Source: Daphnia pulex (lineage: Eukaryota > Arthropoda > Branchiopoda > Diplostraca > Daphniidae). From it: a DNA stretch of 64,000 nt. Position 1 is the first letter of the stretch. The number at the start of each line of letters is the position of its first letter. A program made the translations under genes and the position numbers. Where the stretch lies: contig NC_060023.1 in the NCBI RefSeq assembly GCF_021134715.1, forward strand, positions 9,114,001 through 9,178,000. Reading direction: 5' to 3'. Shown piece after piece: positions 28,205-39,867 of the stretch. The notes under the pieces are model-generated. The model did no database searches, had not been told where the DNA came from, and saw nothing but the letters and a program-made list of their open reading frames with translations.

Positions 28205-28609
28205 GATGAGGTCTCTCGGGGTGTGAAGTCGAATACGCTCTCGGTCTAAATGCGCGGGCTCTTTTATGTGTGTGTAGATAAATCACCGAATGACGATGAC
28301 TATTCGTTTTGAAAATGAGATGTGGGAATATGTGGGGAATATGCTGTGATGTGGGCCAGTTGGTCCGTTACGGTTTTCTTATCTGCAATTCTGAATTTTT
28401 CATTTCTGACTTATCTGTTGAAAGGTCAACAATGCTCACAAACGGTCGAATGTTGGCATGAGACTCGATACGTGGATATGAATTCAAGCGCCAATGCATT
28501 GTTCTTTACCGATTTTTGTTAAAGAAGTTGTGCGTGATTTGGTTTTAATGAAGAATTGAGACTGACTGTGAACAGTTTTATTTATGATATCCATTTTCTT
28601 CTAGGGAAA
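28205..28609. other. Spacer between the two synthetase copies
   Basis: A 405 bp spacer holding the promoter of copy 1 and the 3' flank of copy 2. The last 45 bp before the copy 2 stop (from about 28563) repeat the flank found downstream of copy 1 (25678-25722), so the duplicated unit extended past the stop codon. Confidence 0.6.
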
Positions 28610-31072
28610 TTAAATCGCGCCATTCAATTCACTTTGGAGCTTTGCGACGAGGTGGTGTCTCAGGATTTTGCCCAACTTGTTGCGCGGAATGCTCTCGATG
28701 AAGCGGACACCTCCCCTCAATTTTTCGCTATCGGTAACTCTTTCTGAAATTGCCATTATAAGCATGTTTAATGCTTAGTCGTATAAAAATGATTCCATTC
28801 TCAGACCGTTTGTAAAGTCGATTAATTCCTGAGGGTTGGCAAGCGGTCGACCCTCTTGGTTAGTTTTGATGACTACATAAGCCAGCGGATGTTCCCCGTC
28901 GATGTCGTGAGGCAATCCGATCACGGCCACATCTTTCACGGCTGGATGAGTCATCATTTGTGTTTCAATCTTGCTCGGAGCCACCTACACATTTTATTTT
29001 TCCAGCCAGGTTATATTGATTGCTGCTTGCACTTGAAGTGATTTTAGAAGACGCGAGACTGACCTTTTTCGCTTTGTATTTGATCATTTCCTTGTAGCGT
29101 CCGATAACAAAGAGGTCACCGTCAGTGTCGTAATAGCCTTGATCTCCGGTGCTGAACCATCCATCAGTTACTTCCTAAATTACAGAATAATTTTTTGATT
29201 GCTATTATTCAGCATTGAAGAATTGTTCTTACCGTCGGTTGATTGAGATATCCTCTCATGAGGAACGGCGTATTGGCAACTACTTCGCCGACTCCGCCTG
29301 GTCCCAGTTTTTCACCGGTATTTGAATCAATAATCTATTTTTCATATCAATCGCAATATTAGAACAATGTATTCAGTTCTTATTTAATAGTACCTTTAGT
29401 TTGGCGAACGGTAAAACCTGACCAGAGGAACCGATTTTGTGATCTGCAAAATCAAACATATTTTAACAAGATTTAAACTAAGAGGTCACAGCACGGTATT
29501 CTACTTTTAATGATCTCTTCTCTGTCCATCTTGACAGCTGATTTGGGTTTTGGCTTATCCAGAGTAAGTAACATAGTTTCTGACATGCCATACATCTGGG
29601 GGGAAAAAATAAGCAAAGGACATGATGATCAAGAGTTCAGACTCTTCTGAAAAGAATAGCGAAAAAAGTAGTTACGCTGATAAGATTGTGGAGATTTGAC
29701 ATAATTTCAAAAATACGACGTTCAAAGGTTGACAAGATTGAGCAGCCGCAGTAAATAAGGGTTTCAACGCTGCTGAGGTCGTATTTTTCAAGTTCGGGGT
29801 GGATACACATCCCAGCCAGTTCATATGGGAAAATACTAATTACAGTAGGCTAATTGCGAAATGATATGTAGAAAGCAATTATTTATTAGCTAGTTGACTG
29901 ACCTCTTCAATTAATATTCTTACTACCTTAATCAAATTAATCCCGTGAAGAATTGCTTCCAATTTCGGATCGGAGAAGGTGAACATGACTTTATGTTCAA
30001 CCGTACCCCTCGTGAAATTAAACAAACCCGAACCGTGAACCATTGAACCGGTGAACATCAACTTTTGCCCCACCAATTCCATCCGCTCATTCCTGTTCTC
30101 CACAGCCAAATAAATTCTCTTAAATGGGCTTGTTTTTAAAAAGGCAGTTTTATGAAATAGTTTACGACTCACTTGTCATCGGTCGGTCGCAAATAGGGGC
30201 TCAGCGAGTAGTGCGTGTGCACGATGCCTTTGGGGATGCCGGTGGTACCGCTGGAATAAGTGAACCATGCCGGAGCAAGCACGTCGAACTCGAATTCATC
30301 TACAATTTTTATCCAAGAAGAAATGACAAAAAAATTCTTTTTGGTTTTTAAATTATGGAATTGATTATTAAGCAAACCGTGTTCAAATTTTTCTTGCTGG
30401 GGTTCGAATAGTTGCGTAATCGGGATGCAACCTTCTGCCTGGCCAAAGACAAACACCTGAATATTCAAGCCCTGGACGGCTTGCAAAACCTTGTCGGCCC
30501 TCGGTTCATCCGTCATGATGAACCGGCACTTTGTTTCAATCAGCCGATTTCGAATTTGCTCTGAACAGAAATATCCGAATGAAGCAGCACGATTCAAGAA
30601 AAACAATTAAATTTTGCAGATGCATTAATGTACCAGGAAATAAACCAATGTCCAATCCGGAACAACTTCCGCACGCTTTCCACACGGCAAAGAAAATAAT
30701 CGGTATTTCGATGCGATTGGTTCCGACAAGCGCTACGGTGTCCCTAGGTCGCAATCCTCTTCTCCGAAGCGAGATGTGCAATCGGTCAATTGCAACCGCT
30801 AGTTGAGAGTAAGTCATCGATTTCCCCGTGCTTAAATCCGTCTGATAAATTACGATAACATTACAGCGTTCCGTAGAAAGTTCTTTTTCTTTTTTAAACA
30901 TATTTTAATACAAACTTGCCATCCAAGTGAGGTTACCGTGAAGGGCTACATTTTCTTGAATTTTCTGGACAATGTTTTCGCCGGTTATTGAAGGAACGTA
31001 GCGGGATGGATGAAACTGCCCGTCGCTGTCAATGACGCCCTCGCCAACCAGTTCGTTGTCGATTATCGGCAT
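28610..31072 (-). CDS. Acyl-CoA synthetase / 4-coumarate-CoA-ligase-like enzyme, copy 2
   Basis: Tandem paralog of the preceding gene with the same twelve-exon structure, the same GC donor in intron 1 and no frame break that I can find. The adenylation motifs are retained: [42 protein letters not shown] and [10 protein letters not shown], again ending NGAI. The middle region that lines the acyl pocket in this family differs most ([19 protein letters not shown] here, [19 protein letters not shown] in copy 1), suggesting a different substrate range. Exons 3 and 4 are nearly identical between the copies, introns included. Start at 31072: [12 protein letters not shown], matching copy 1. Confidence 0.9.
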
Positions 31073-32094
31073 AATGTCACTAGGAGCGAGTAGAAGTCGA
31101 ATGTGTTGGAAGTTGTGAAAACCTGTCTATTATGGTATACTAGATAAAGATTGTACTTAACGGTAGGCGTATTCAAACAGCTTCACCGACAACTTCACAG
31201 AGAGCCTCACACAGGATATCCACCCACAATAGTCGCAGACAGATGTGGGTATGTTAGGAGCGAGGAAAGGAGGGGAGGAGAACAACGCTGTCATATTGGT
31301 GTATATACTACTCAGTTTGTAATATCCAACAGAATGCACTCTCATACGAAATACACGGGCTCTTTACTGGATGTGAAGATGACGAATGACGCTGACAATG
31401 CGTTGTTGAAACACGTTGGGCTAAGAGGGTCAATTGGTTCCTTGCGATAGCCTTATCTTCATTTCAGGCCCTTATCGGAGAGAACGTAAACATTTTTCAA
31501 ACGATTTGTGTGTTGCTATGAGACTCGCATACCACCTGAAAATTAATTCAAATGACAATTGATCAAATCAACGTCCGTATATGTACTTCATACAAGAGTT
31601 GTTGTTCATGAACTTTTCATAAGGAAGTTTCGGGGGTTCTTGAGTTTGAGTTTTAATGAAGAATGATTCCTTCTCATTGCCTCATTTCCGTGAGACAAAC
31701 TCTTATGGTGTCACTCAATTCTTTCCTGGTGTAGCAACGGGAATGACAACCAGCGGATGTCGTTGATCAGCTGCGGTGTTCTTATTTGTGACTTTTTTGT
31801 TTTTTCCGTAGTTATGATTATTCCTGTAATTCATTTTGATAATTACTTTAGCAGTGCATCATCCTTGGACGCCGAGATTAATTTGTACCCCGGAAAAAAG
31901 AACGAGTCTATAAAACGGAAATGAACTTCCCGGTGCCAAGTTCACTTGTTCGCCACCAGCCATCCTCTATCAACGTCTGCATTGCTTCAATACAAAGGTG
32001 AATTCAATCTAAAAGAAAGAAAGCATAAAATATTGTATAATTTATTTATTTTTTAAAATAAGCCTTACACATTATTTCAACTGTTGATAGGAAA
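31073..32094. promoter_or_regulatory. Divergent promoter region; TATA box of the CUB gene
   Basis: It separates the minus-strand synthetase copy 2 from the plus-strand CUB gene. A TATAAAA box lies at 31909-31915 on the plus strand. A leader exon would follow, with a donor (AAAG|GTGAAT) near 32000 and an acceptor (GATAG) ending at about 32091, four bases before the CUB start codon. ORFs between 31150 and 31450 have no recognisable content. Confidence 0.55.
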
Positions 32095-33985
32095 ATGTCC
32101 AAAGATCGATCCGTAATTGTCATTTTGTTCTTGGTGGTATTCGGATGCTTTCAATTAGCATTCGGACAAAACAGAGAAGATCAAACGGCATATCTGTCTA
32201 CTGGAAGCGGCGGATTAGGCAACAACAGCCAAGCGGACGGAGATAGATCCTCCAAATGTAAGCAGAATTTTTTAAAATTTCTTTTCATTATAAATGAGTT
32301 ATGATTGAATATTTTAGTCATATCTCTCTTCTCGATCGTGCGATTCTCGAACACTCCGTGCACCACATCGACCGGCCTCAACGGAACGTGTTTCACTTCC
32401 TCCGAGTGCTCCAAAAATGGCGGTACTGCTACCGGAAGCTGCGCATCAGGATTCGGAGTTTGTTGTGTGGGTAAAGGATAATAAATTTTTTTTAATAGTT
32501 ACCCTCATTTTACAGCGAACTTAAATTATTCTTTCAATTCATTCTGTAGTTACGATTCAAACTTGCGGACAAACAACGTCGTTGAATTCCACCTACTGGC
32601 AAAATCCCGGCTACACTAATACGTACACTACCGCCGGACAATGTTCACTCTACGTCACCAAATCGTCTTCTGACATCTGCCAATTGAGGTAAAATCAAGA
32701 GCACAAAGAAAAGAAAGTTTCTAATTAATTTACTTACGTTTGTACTTTGACAGATTGGATTTCATTGGATTTACTTTGGCCAATCCAGATACCGCTGCAA
32801 AGTTAACTGCTGGCCAGTGTTTGGTTGACGTGTTCACAGTGACTGGCCAATCCAATACAGTTCCAGCCATATGCGGAAGCAACGCCAATCAGCACAGTAA
32901 GTCAAATAGTTCACCATCACGTAACCACAATTAGATAACCGTTTTTCTTCGTTCTGAAGTTTACATGGACATGACTCCGGGAACGCAAACATTTAGCCTG
33001 AACATGATTCTTACTGGAACGACAACTTCTCGTTTGTGGAACATTCGAATCAGCCAGGTAAATTACTATTCCGTTATAATACGACGTACAAAATGAATAA
33101 AATTTGTTATGTTTCAGATACCTTGTGGAACGTCGTATACTGGTAAATATAATCTCGGCGCTAGTTTCTTCATAGATGAATTTTTAAATCTAAAGAAATT
33201 ATCTGACTCAAAAATGTTCTTTTTTTAATTCTACGTGCTAGCACCTGAAAATTGTTTGCAATATTTTACCGAACCGACTGGAACGATAACGTCATTTAAC
33301 TATCAGTACGCTACTACACCACTAGTACAACACTTGGCGTATCAAGATTACAACATATGCATTCGAACGAACCAGGTATTTACTTTACGGTGTTAAATTT
33401 GTTTAATAGTTGAAATTGATAAATTACCATCACGAAGGGATTCTGTGGCATTTGTTACGTTGCCTGCACGACGGCAGTGACCAATGCTGAACCGGCATTC
33501 GCCATATCCGGAGTAGACACAAATGTCGCTGCGGCAGCTTTTGCTGCAGGCACAACTTCTCTAGTGGACACGGATTGTGGTAACGATTGGCTGCAGATTC
33601 CTTGCGCAACTGACCAGATGAACAGCGTTTACACGAAGGCAAGCGTGGCTTCTCCTACGGGACCGACACTTGGCTGCGTGAACAAACTATGCGGAGTTTT
33701 TTTTAGCGCAGTCACGGCAGCCGCCGCCAGTGCCCCAGTTTACAGTAAGTATCACGTAAACTAGACACAAAGATGTTTTAGACACAAAATAGACATTTTG
33801 GTAATCACCACGTTTTTTTATTTCAAGGTTACACGAAGCCATTTAACATTTACTTCCATACTGACGGCAGTGAGTATGGCATGGCAACTGCTGACGCAAT
33901 AACAACAACTACAGAGAGTTTCGGATTCTGTTTGAGTTATACCCAACAAGCTTGTTCAAGCACCGTCTCCGTAACCAGTGGCTAA
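32095..33985 (+). CDS. Secreted arthropod protein with CUB domains
   Basis: Nine exons (32095-32257, 32318-32470, 32550-32688, 32754-32896, 32960-33057, 33118-33142, 33242-33375, 33438-33744, 33828-33985) join in phase to 439 aa. A signal peptide is clear (VIVILFLVVFGCFQLAFG). A Cys-rich segment follows (CTTSTGLNGTCFTSSEC ... GVCCV), then a CUB domain from CGQTTSLNSTYWQNPGY to the conserved CQLRLDFIGFTLANP. A second CUB-like part begins at CLQYFTEPTGTITSFNYQ and includes YNICIRTNQGFCGICYVAC. This layout is common in arthropod extracellular proteins; ligand and function are unknown. The sixth exon is only 25 nt. TATA box at 31909 and a short 5' UTR intron precede it. Confidence 0.85.
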
Positions 33986-34780
33986 CACTCACTTGCAAAT
34001 AGGCAACTAGACTAATTATTAATGCTTTTTATTGTTCCATTTATTTATCGGCTTTCACGAGATCCATGATTGTACACGTTGCACTTATTCTTTAATAATA
34101 CCGCTTGATAAACCTGAGTAAAATTTCAGTCATTTATTTTTATTTTTTTTCAACTTAATTATATTGATTAATGTTGAACGATTCAAAACTGAAATTAAAA
34201 GTAGTAGTCGTAAAAAAGGTTTCTGAAAATTTGACAATGAGGGGTCCCCGATTCAACCGGAGCTGCGTTGACGACGCATTGAATTTTAAAACATTTTTAA
34301 TTGAATTAAATTTCTGAAATGATTGTCAGTAAATTAAGGAAAATAATTAAAAAAATATTTGTGGTGCATTTTAGCATTTATCTTAGAAATAAAAAATTGT
34401 TTGATCATTGTTGAAATTGGCAACACTGGTTGAATTTGGGACCCTCATTGTCAGTATTATTCGTCGATGGAGCATGTTGTGATTTGTTGGTTGTTTATTT
34501 TCGCACTTTTTTCCCCATGTCTGTGTTGATGGACTATTTGGATAATTTGGGGCAATACTGAGTAAGTTATCTCCATTTATATTATAGGTTTATTTGTAGG
34601 TAGTATGTTTTATTGTAAGTAAAGATAATGTGTTTTGTCAACTTAAAGTTAAGCCCAGTTTACAGCATTTGATATTAAGCGTAACTATTTTAGTAATTTT
34701 TTTTTCTCAAAACAAAGGTGTATTTTTTAATCTTAAGCTTTGCGTAATTTTACATGAAAGCTTATTGCGAAATGTTATTA
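33986..34780. other. Intergenic containing one MITE
   Basis: Convergent 3' flanks of the CUB and glycosyltransferase genes. Apart from the inverted-repeat element at 34232-34453 I see nothing in it. Confidence 0.5.
34232..34453. mobile_element. MITE-like element with about 28 bp terminal inverted repeats
   Basis: The left end starts TGACAATGAGGGGTCCCCG and continues through ATTCAACC. The reverse complement of the right end starts TGACAATGAGGGTCCCAAA and continues through ATTCAACC. They differ by a single-base gap and a few substitutions. The interior of about 165 bp is AT-rich and has no ORF, as expected for a non-autonomous element. A target-site duplication is not obvious. Confidence 0.65.
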
Positions 34781-35881
34781 TTACTCTTTTGATGAATTTG
34801 AATTGGATTTCCAACTGATAAATAACTTGTAAAATCTTGATGCATAGCGGTTGCACCACTCGCTTCTGAATGGACTTTTGTTGTACATGAGATTAAGAAG
34901 AGGTTTGATTGATTCCCACTTATCTGGCATGAAGCCACCAACGAGTAGATGCGTGTCGAAATAATCGCCGAACGAAGATGGCCGAATTTTGTCAGCATTC
35001 CAATTGATACGATCGATCCGCTTGAATCCTTCGTCCGACACCTTGTACACATAATCCTGTGAATTTTGGCTGATCCATTGAGCTACGCGGATGCTCACCA
35101 ATTTCTGATCCAGGTACCAATCCTCAGAGGCGAATATTACGCGATTCTGGACTCGTTCACCAAAGAACTGCTGGAAATAATTCAGAATACTTGCCGAGTC
35201 ATTTGCAGAAGACGAGTTGATATTGATTATTTCTTTCCAGGTAGTTGCGCTAGCTCTTATATGACTCATTGGCAGCATTGGATAGGATTTTCCATTGAAA
35301 GTGAAGGGCTCGCAACATTGGCTGTGCACGAGAATCAATGGCCGATCGATCCCTGGAGGTAAATAATAATGTTCTTTCCTTAAAGGCCACAAATCTGAAT
35401 CGGTTGTAATGATGTGATCGGTTGCTATGCCAGGAAATGCCTTCATGTTGGCCACAAAGATCCTGGCCGTCTGGCTGAGCATCATTCGATTTTCCACTTT
35501 GGCCGGGATGAAGATCACCGTAGCATCCGATTGACTCTCCAGGTGATCGAGGACGTAGGACAGAATTGGGTGGACCCGCCACTCACTTTTCTCGCCGATG
35601 ATCAGGACGATGCTTTCGAAACCGATCCTCTGCCACGCCAGAACAGTTAAAGGAAGGTAAAACACGTAATCGAATCCCCTGTGAGAGTTGTGTTCCGGAG
35701 TGGAACAGCCAAAAACTGCGAAGCGTCTTTCAATTCGATTAGCTGTGGGTGACGAAGAATTACTTTCACCTTCGAAGATTTGCAACAGGGAGTTGGTGTA
35801 ATAAATTGCGCAAATTTTACACACTATAACTACGCTAATTAGTCCTAAACACAATCTCGTGGCTTGTTTTCCGCACAGCAT
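34781..35881 (-). CDS. Type II membrane glycosyltransferase-like protein, single exon
   Basis: One uninterrupted 366-codon frame, unlike its intron-rich neighbours. A short cytoplasmic tail is followed by a signal-anchor at about residues 10-28 (LGLISVVIVCKICAIYY) and a Ser-rich stem, the layout of Golgi enzymes. The lumenal part reads FAVFGCSTPEHNSHRGFDYV, an alpha/beta-like section, and a DxD-type motif in HIITTDSDLWPLRKEHYYLP, which would bind a metal-nucleotide-sugar. Further on are LVHSQCCEPFTF and a C-terminal region with MPDKWESIKPLL. I cannot assign a CAZy family. It is head-to-head with the gene starting at 36575. The lack of introns could mean an old retrocopy; there is no poly-A tract to support this. 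Confidence 0.75.
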   Translation of the reverse strand: MLCGKQATRLCLGLISVVIVCKICAIYYTNSLLQIFEGESNSSSPTANRIERRFAVFGCSTPEHNSHRGFDYVFYLPLTVLAWQRIGFESIVLIIGEKSEWRVHPILSYVLDHLESQSDATVIFIPAKVENRMMLSQTARIFVANMKAFPGIATDHIITTDSDLWPLRKEHYYLPPGIDRPLILVHSQCCEPFTFNGKSYPMLPMSHIRASATTWKEIININSSSANDSASILNYFQQFFGERVQNRVIFASEDWYLDQKLVSIRVAQWISQNSQDYVYKVSDEGFKRIDRINWNADKIRPSSFGDYFDTHLLVGGFMPDKWESIKPLLNLMYNKSPFRSEWCNRYASRFYKLFISWKSNSNSSKE

Positions 35882-36574
35882 CCTGAGCAGTCTTGACTAA
35901 ACAACCGAGCCGCTTAACTTGTTGCTAGGAAATGAGCCAACACAGCGGGCACGAGCTCTTACGAAAATTTCAATAATATTAGTCTCAGTGTTAGTTCTAA
36001 TAGTGGTCCCCATTGCAACTTTTTTCCGCCATCCCGTTTTCACACTTGATACAACTTGGCGTAACGCAATCGATTGAAACTAAATGGGTGTAGTGGGGAT
36101 GTTTCGCCCATTAAGCCATCTTCTTTAGAACTTTTGTCGTGTTCCGTTACACTCGCTCCGTACCTAAAGCACCTTATAAACAAAGAGAGGGCACAGTGGA
36201 CATAAGTATTGTGGGCAGATTTTACTTCTATGAGTTAGTTGATTCTCAAACATCTCCCGGCATTTTTATCACGGACTCGTTAACACGATGCGACAAAGAA
36301 TTTCACAACAGGTAGAAATGCTCCAAGCGGAAATATAATCTAAATTAACATTTCACATTAGTATGTTATATCGTCTTATTGCGGTATTGCCGTTGTCGAT
36401 TGCATTTATTTACAGTGGATCCTTTTGTTGATTCAAGTGTGAAATTGTTGTCGGTAACTACCCGATCTAAAATAGGGTGACAATAAGCGTACCTGCTGAA
36501 TCAACATACAGGTATGACTAATTACACTTATTGCAATCTGGTTTGAATATGCAGTGCGTCTGTTGACGGTAGAA
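35882..36574. other. Divergent intergenic region
   Basis: 693 bp between two head-to-head glycosyltransferase-like genes. It must hold both promoters. No consensus TATA/Inr pair is clear to me. Confidence 0.4.
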
Positions 36575-37795
36575 ATGGGGTGTCTGCCGATGAGTTCGAT
36601 CCGTTCATACCGCTTCAGCTTAGTTTTGTATTTTGTTATTCTAATTGTTCTCGTATTAATTTATTTTCCAGTGATTGACGAATTTAAAAAGGCAATCTAT
36701 GTCGATCGCCGAATGCTATTAATTAAAAAGACACTGATTGCTAATCATTCCAGACACATCAATTCGACTTGTAATGAACATGCGGATTTGAGAGGCCCCC
36801 ATCAAAAAGTGATTGCTTATTCCCTTTACGGCAATTTGACTCAGCCGAATGTAAATCGGAGGTACTTGAAACCTCTGGTGGAAACAGCCGAAACGATCCT
36901 CCGCGTTTACCCAGGTATTTTCCAACATTTTCAAAATTTATTACGTGGAAAACTTATTTTTTTAAATAATTTCTATTGATTCTGTTTAGGATGGAATATA
37001 AGGATCTATCACAATTTAACGAGTCACGATGAATCCTGGCGACTTTTTCGAAAAACTTTTCAGGAAGCCGGAAGCCACATCGATTTGTGCAATGCGACGC
37101 AAATTATCCAGGATCACAAACTGGGGAAAATATTCTCCATGACATGGCGCTGGGTAATAAAAATCAATTGACTTTTATTTCAAATTTCTATAATTAAAAT
37201 GTATAATAAATTCAAAATTTTTAATGCAGTTGCCTTTGCTGGATGACTTGGTGGACACGTTCATGTCGAGAGATGCCGACAGTCCGATAATACGCCGGGA
37301 GGAAGATGCCGTTCGTGAGTGGTTGTCTGGCGATAGAATCTTTCACGTTATGAGAGATCACCCCAAGCACTGCGTTTCAATTCTAGGAGGTTTGTGGGGA
37401 GTCAAACTTGATCACGAACGTTTCAAAATCACCAATGCGGCAAAGAGAATGTTGAAGAAGAATCATTTGCACACCTACGATTACGACCAGACTTTGCTCT
37501 CAAGACACATTTGGCCTATAGCCAGAACTAATGTGGTAATGACGTTTGTAAAAGCAACAACCCATCATTAAAGATAACTTTAATTACGGAATGTTTTATA
37601 TCAATCTGACAGGTGGCTCACGATAGTTACTGCTGTCAATACTTTCCTCCTGCCCGACCATTTCCAACACTCAGAATAGGTGGTGGTTTCGTTGGAATGG
37701 TGGGCGATTTGCCAGCCAATGACAATTCCACAGCTGCTGAATGCCCGCAGCAGTGTCGTCCGAAAAACGCGTCATCTGAGTGGCGGTATTGTTGA
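36575..37795 (+). CDS. Type II membrane glycosyltransferase-like protein
   Basis: Four exons (36575-36914, 36990-37153, 37230-37535, 37613-37795) join in phase to 330 aa. A signal-anchor lies at about residues 14-34 (FSLVLYFVILIVLVLIYFPV). The lumenal domain contains VIAYSLYGN, an ETILRVYPGWNIRIYHN segment, a candidate catalytic RDADSPI near residue 182, and HVMRDHPKHCVSILGGLWGV. These motifs (YPGW, R-D-x-D-S, MRDHP, ILGGxWG) recur in a poorly described glycosyltransferase-like family, as I recall it; the donor and acceptor are unknown. I chose the ATG at 36575; a second in-frame Met follows at residue 6. The 3' UTR (to about 38095) has a displaced copy at 49186-49490. Confidence 0.75.
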
Positions 37796-39357
37796 AAGTT
37801 TAACCGCGATGGATTCCGTGAATGAACAGCTCTATACAGTAAATCATAGTCGTGATATTTGTATACAGTGTGTGTGTGTATGTGTACAGTCATCACGCCA
37901 TCATAAAATTTAGCCAAGTATTCTATGGACTTTATTCTTCATGTTCATCAAGGCTTTTTTATCAAGAACTTGAATTTGAGCGATGTCATTTTACCGGTAC
38001 GCCATATCCATTACATCTCTACTCTCTTTATTTTCTCCATTCCTGGCGGATGTTCTTTTAAAATAAAAAAATACATAAAGACCCTACAGTCACTCTAATG
38101 ATAAAGTTGAATCTGTTTGAGTTTTTGACTCTTTTTGAGTTTGACGTTTATGTTGGCAACTGAGCTACTCGGTCATGCAACCGTGCCAACTCAACATTCA
38201 CAACAACTCCTTCGTTCAAGTTTTTCAAAATGGTGGTCCTGGTCGCCTTTCCGATGGTGTGAACTTCGTAGTCTGTGGTATAAATGTGATTATAGTTACT
38301 CACAGAGTAATCCTATAACTAGGATTATAGCCTACTTGTTTTTTTGTGATTATGGTCACGATTCTCAACGTTCATTTGGTTAGTGTGATTCGTTTTCTTG
38401 TTCTTGTTTTGCTATTTGCCTATTTCTCTTGTAAATCTCTTGTAACCATATAGGAGTGTGTGAGAACTCCTTCAGTGAGAACTCTTTCACCATGATTGTA
38501 ACAATTCTACGTGTGGTAATTTTTTTTCTGCTAAAACTTTCAACCTATTAGTTACTTGCAGAATACTGATCGTGTTCAAGCTCCAACATCAAAGTTGTTA
38601 TTGTGATCCTTTCACCTTTCACTTACCTAAATTTTTGAATAGCTGTAAAGCATAGTTTACTCTTTATTTATTTAGATGTCAACAATTGATTGGTTCTGAT
38701 CAATTTGGATTAACTTATGCTTTCTATTTTAAAAAGAAGAACTCGTCATCAATATTTTACTAATAATTCTTGGAATCTTGACTAGAGTATTTGAATTAAA
38801 GCCCTTGTGTCTTCTTGTGACCTGCTGATGTTGCTAATGCCTGCTGGTCAATCCAATCACTCAACAGTTTTCTATTTATGATGTTGTTTTTATTAAACTT
38901 TTCCATCCCGTAGCATCTACGATTGCACAGTATGTTTTAAAAGAAGGTTCAAATATTTCAGATATTAGACACAGTGTTCAAGAAACCTTTTTTCTTTTAG
39001 GTGGATGATCCCTGATGTTCAGTTTTTATTTGAATGCTGAAATATCTCACTACTCCTGTCTAGTTCTTCCATTTTTCCTATGGGACTGATTGTGTTATGG
39101 GAAGGATTGTTCCAGTGTTTACATTTTTGCAACTTGTGAGAACTTATTGACTGAGAAAAGAGGTTTCTAACAAGGCTCAACTGTGTGTACATCATGAAAT
39201 GAATATAGATTGATCATTTATTTGAAATTTAGATAATAGGTTGTAGAGGAATATTTTTCAAAAAAGCCGACTGTCCTTCAAACGGTTCGAAATGGACGAT
39301 TTATTCATTCACCGAAGAAAGGAGTCAAATTTGGTATTCATTTTTTTAAAATTGGTT
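37796..39357. other. 3' UTR and intergenic region
   Basis: About 300 bp of 3' UTR with an AATAAAA at about 38062, then more than 1.2 kb with no gene or element that I recognise. Confidence 0.4.
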
Positions 39358-39362
39358 TTGTA

Positions 39363-39715
39363 GACCCATCCCCAGCAACGTCAACCGCAGAAGGAAAGGC
39401 CAGTTTGCATGTCCTTCACTTTCGAAGGTCACAGAGATCATTACGTAAAACGTTTCTTGCTGTGGTGTAGAGGTTGGGTGAGAACGGGACGTGTTTTGTT
39501 AAATAACCATTTGGTATTCATTTTGATTTTGTTTGTTTCAGACCCATCCCCATCAGCGACGTCAACCTGCAGAAGGAAAGGCCAGCAGTTTGCATGTCCT
39601 TCCTTCGCGCTCGAAGGTCACGTTGATTTTTACGTAAAACGTGTCATGCAGTGGTGTAAGAGGTTGGGTGAGAACGGGACGTGTTGCTTCATTATCAAGC
39701 AGGTACAATAGCCGC
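39363..39715 (+). repeat. Tandem duplication of an upstream block with AGGTCA half-sites
   Basis: Two copies of a block of about 160 bp, starting GACCCATCCCCA at 39363 and 39541 and ending GGTTGGGTGAGAACGGGACG. Each holds TCGAAGGTCA (AGGTCA at 39426 and 39615). A third, shorter copy begins near 41551 (AGGTCA at 41559). In copies two and three the block runs on into AGCCGCAAGGCTTA and then a TATA promoter, so it is upstream promoter DNA of the tyrosine-rich genes. AGGTCA is a nuclear-receptor half-site; binding is inference. Confidence 0.7.
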
Positions 39716-39747
39716 AAGGCTTAGGAGGTGAGGGTAAGAAAGAGTCG

Positions 39748-39783
39748 TATAAAAGGAGAGAGAAAAGGTGAAAGAAATCAGTC
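39748..39783 (+). promoter_or_regulatory. Core promoter copy 1 (TATA + initiator)
   Basis: TATAAAAGG at 39748 and the arthropod-type initiator TCAGTC at 39778, 30 bp apart, followed by GAGTG. The same module recurs at 40371/40399, 40993/41023, 41304/41332 (degenerate), 41693/41721 and 42281/42307 (degenerate TATAACAGG). Confidence 0.8.
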
Positions 39784-39867
39784 GAGTGCACAACTCCGAC
39801 ACGGCAATAACTGCAGAGCACTATTTGTCCCCAACTCCATACTTTGTTGTATTATCAGTTCGCAAAC

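Noticed and set aside
35066-35650. Plus-strand frames inside the single-exon glycosyltransferase gene
   Set aside because: They are antisense shadows of the 366-codon gene, which carries the anchor and DxD motif.
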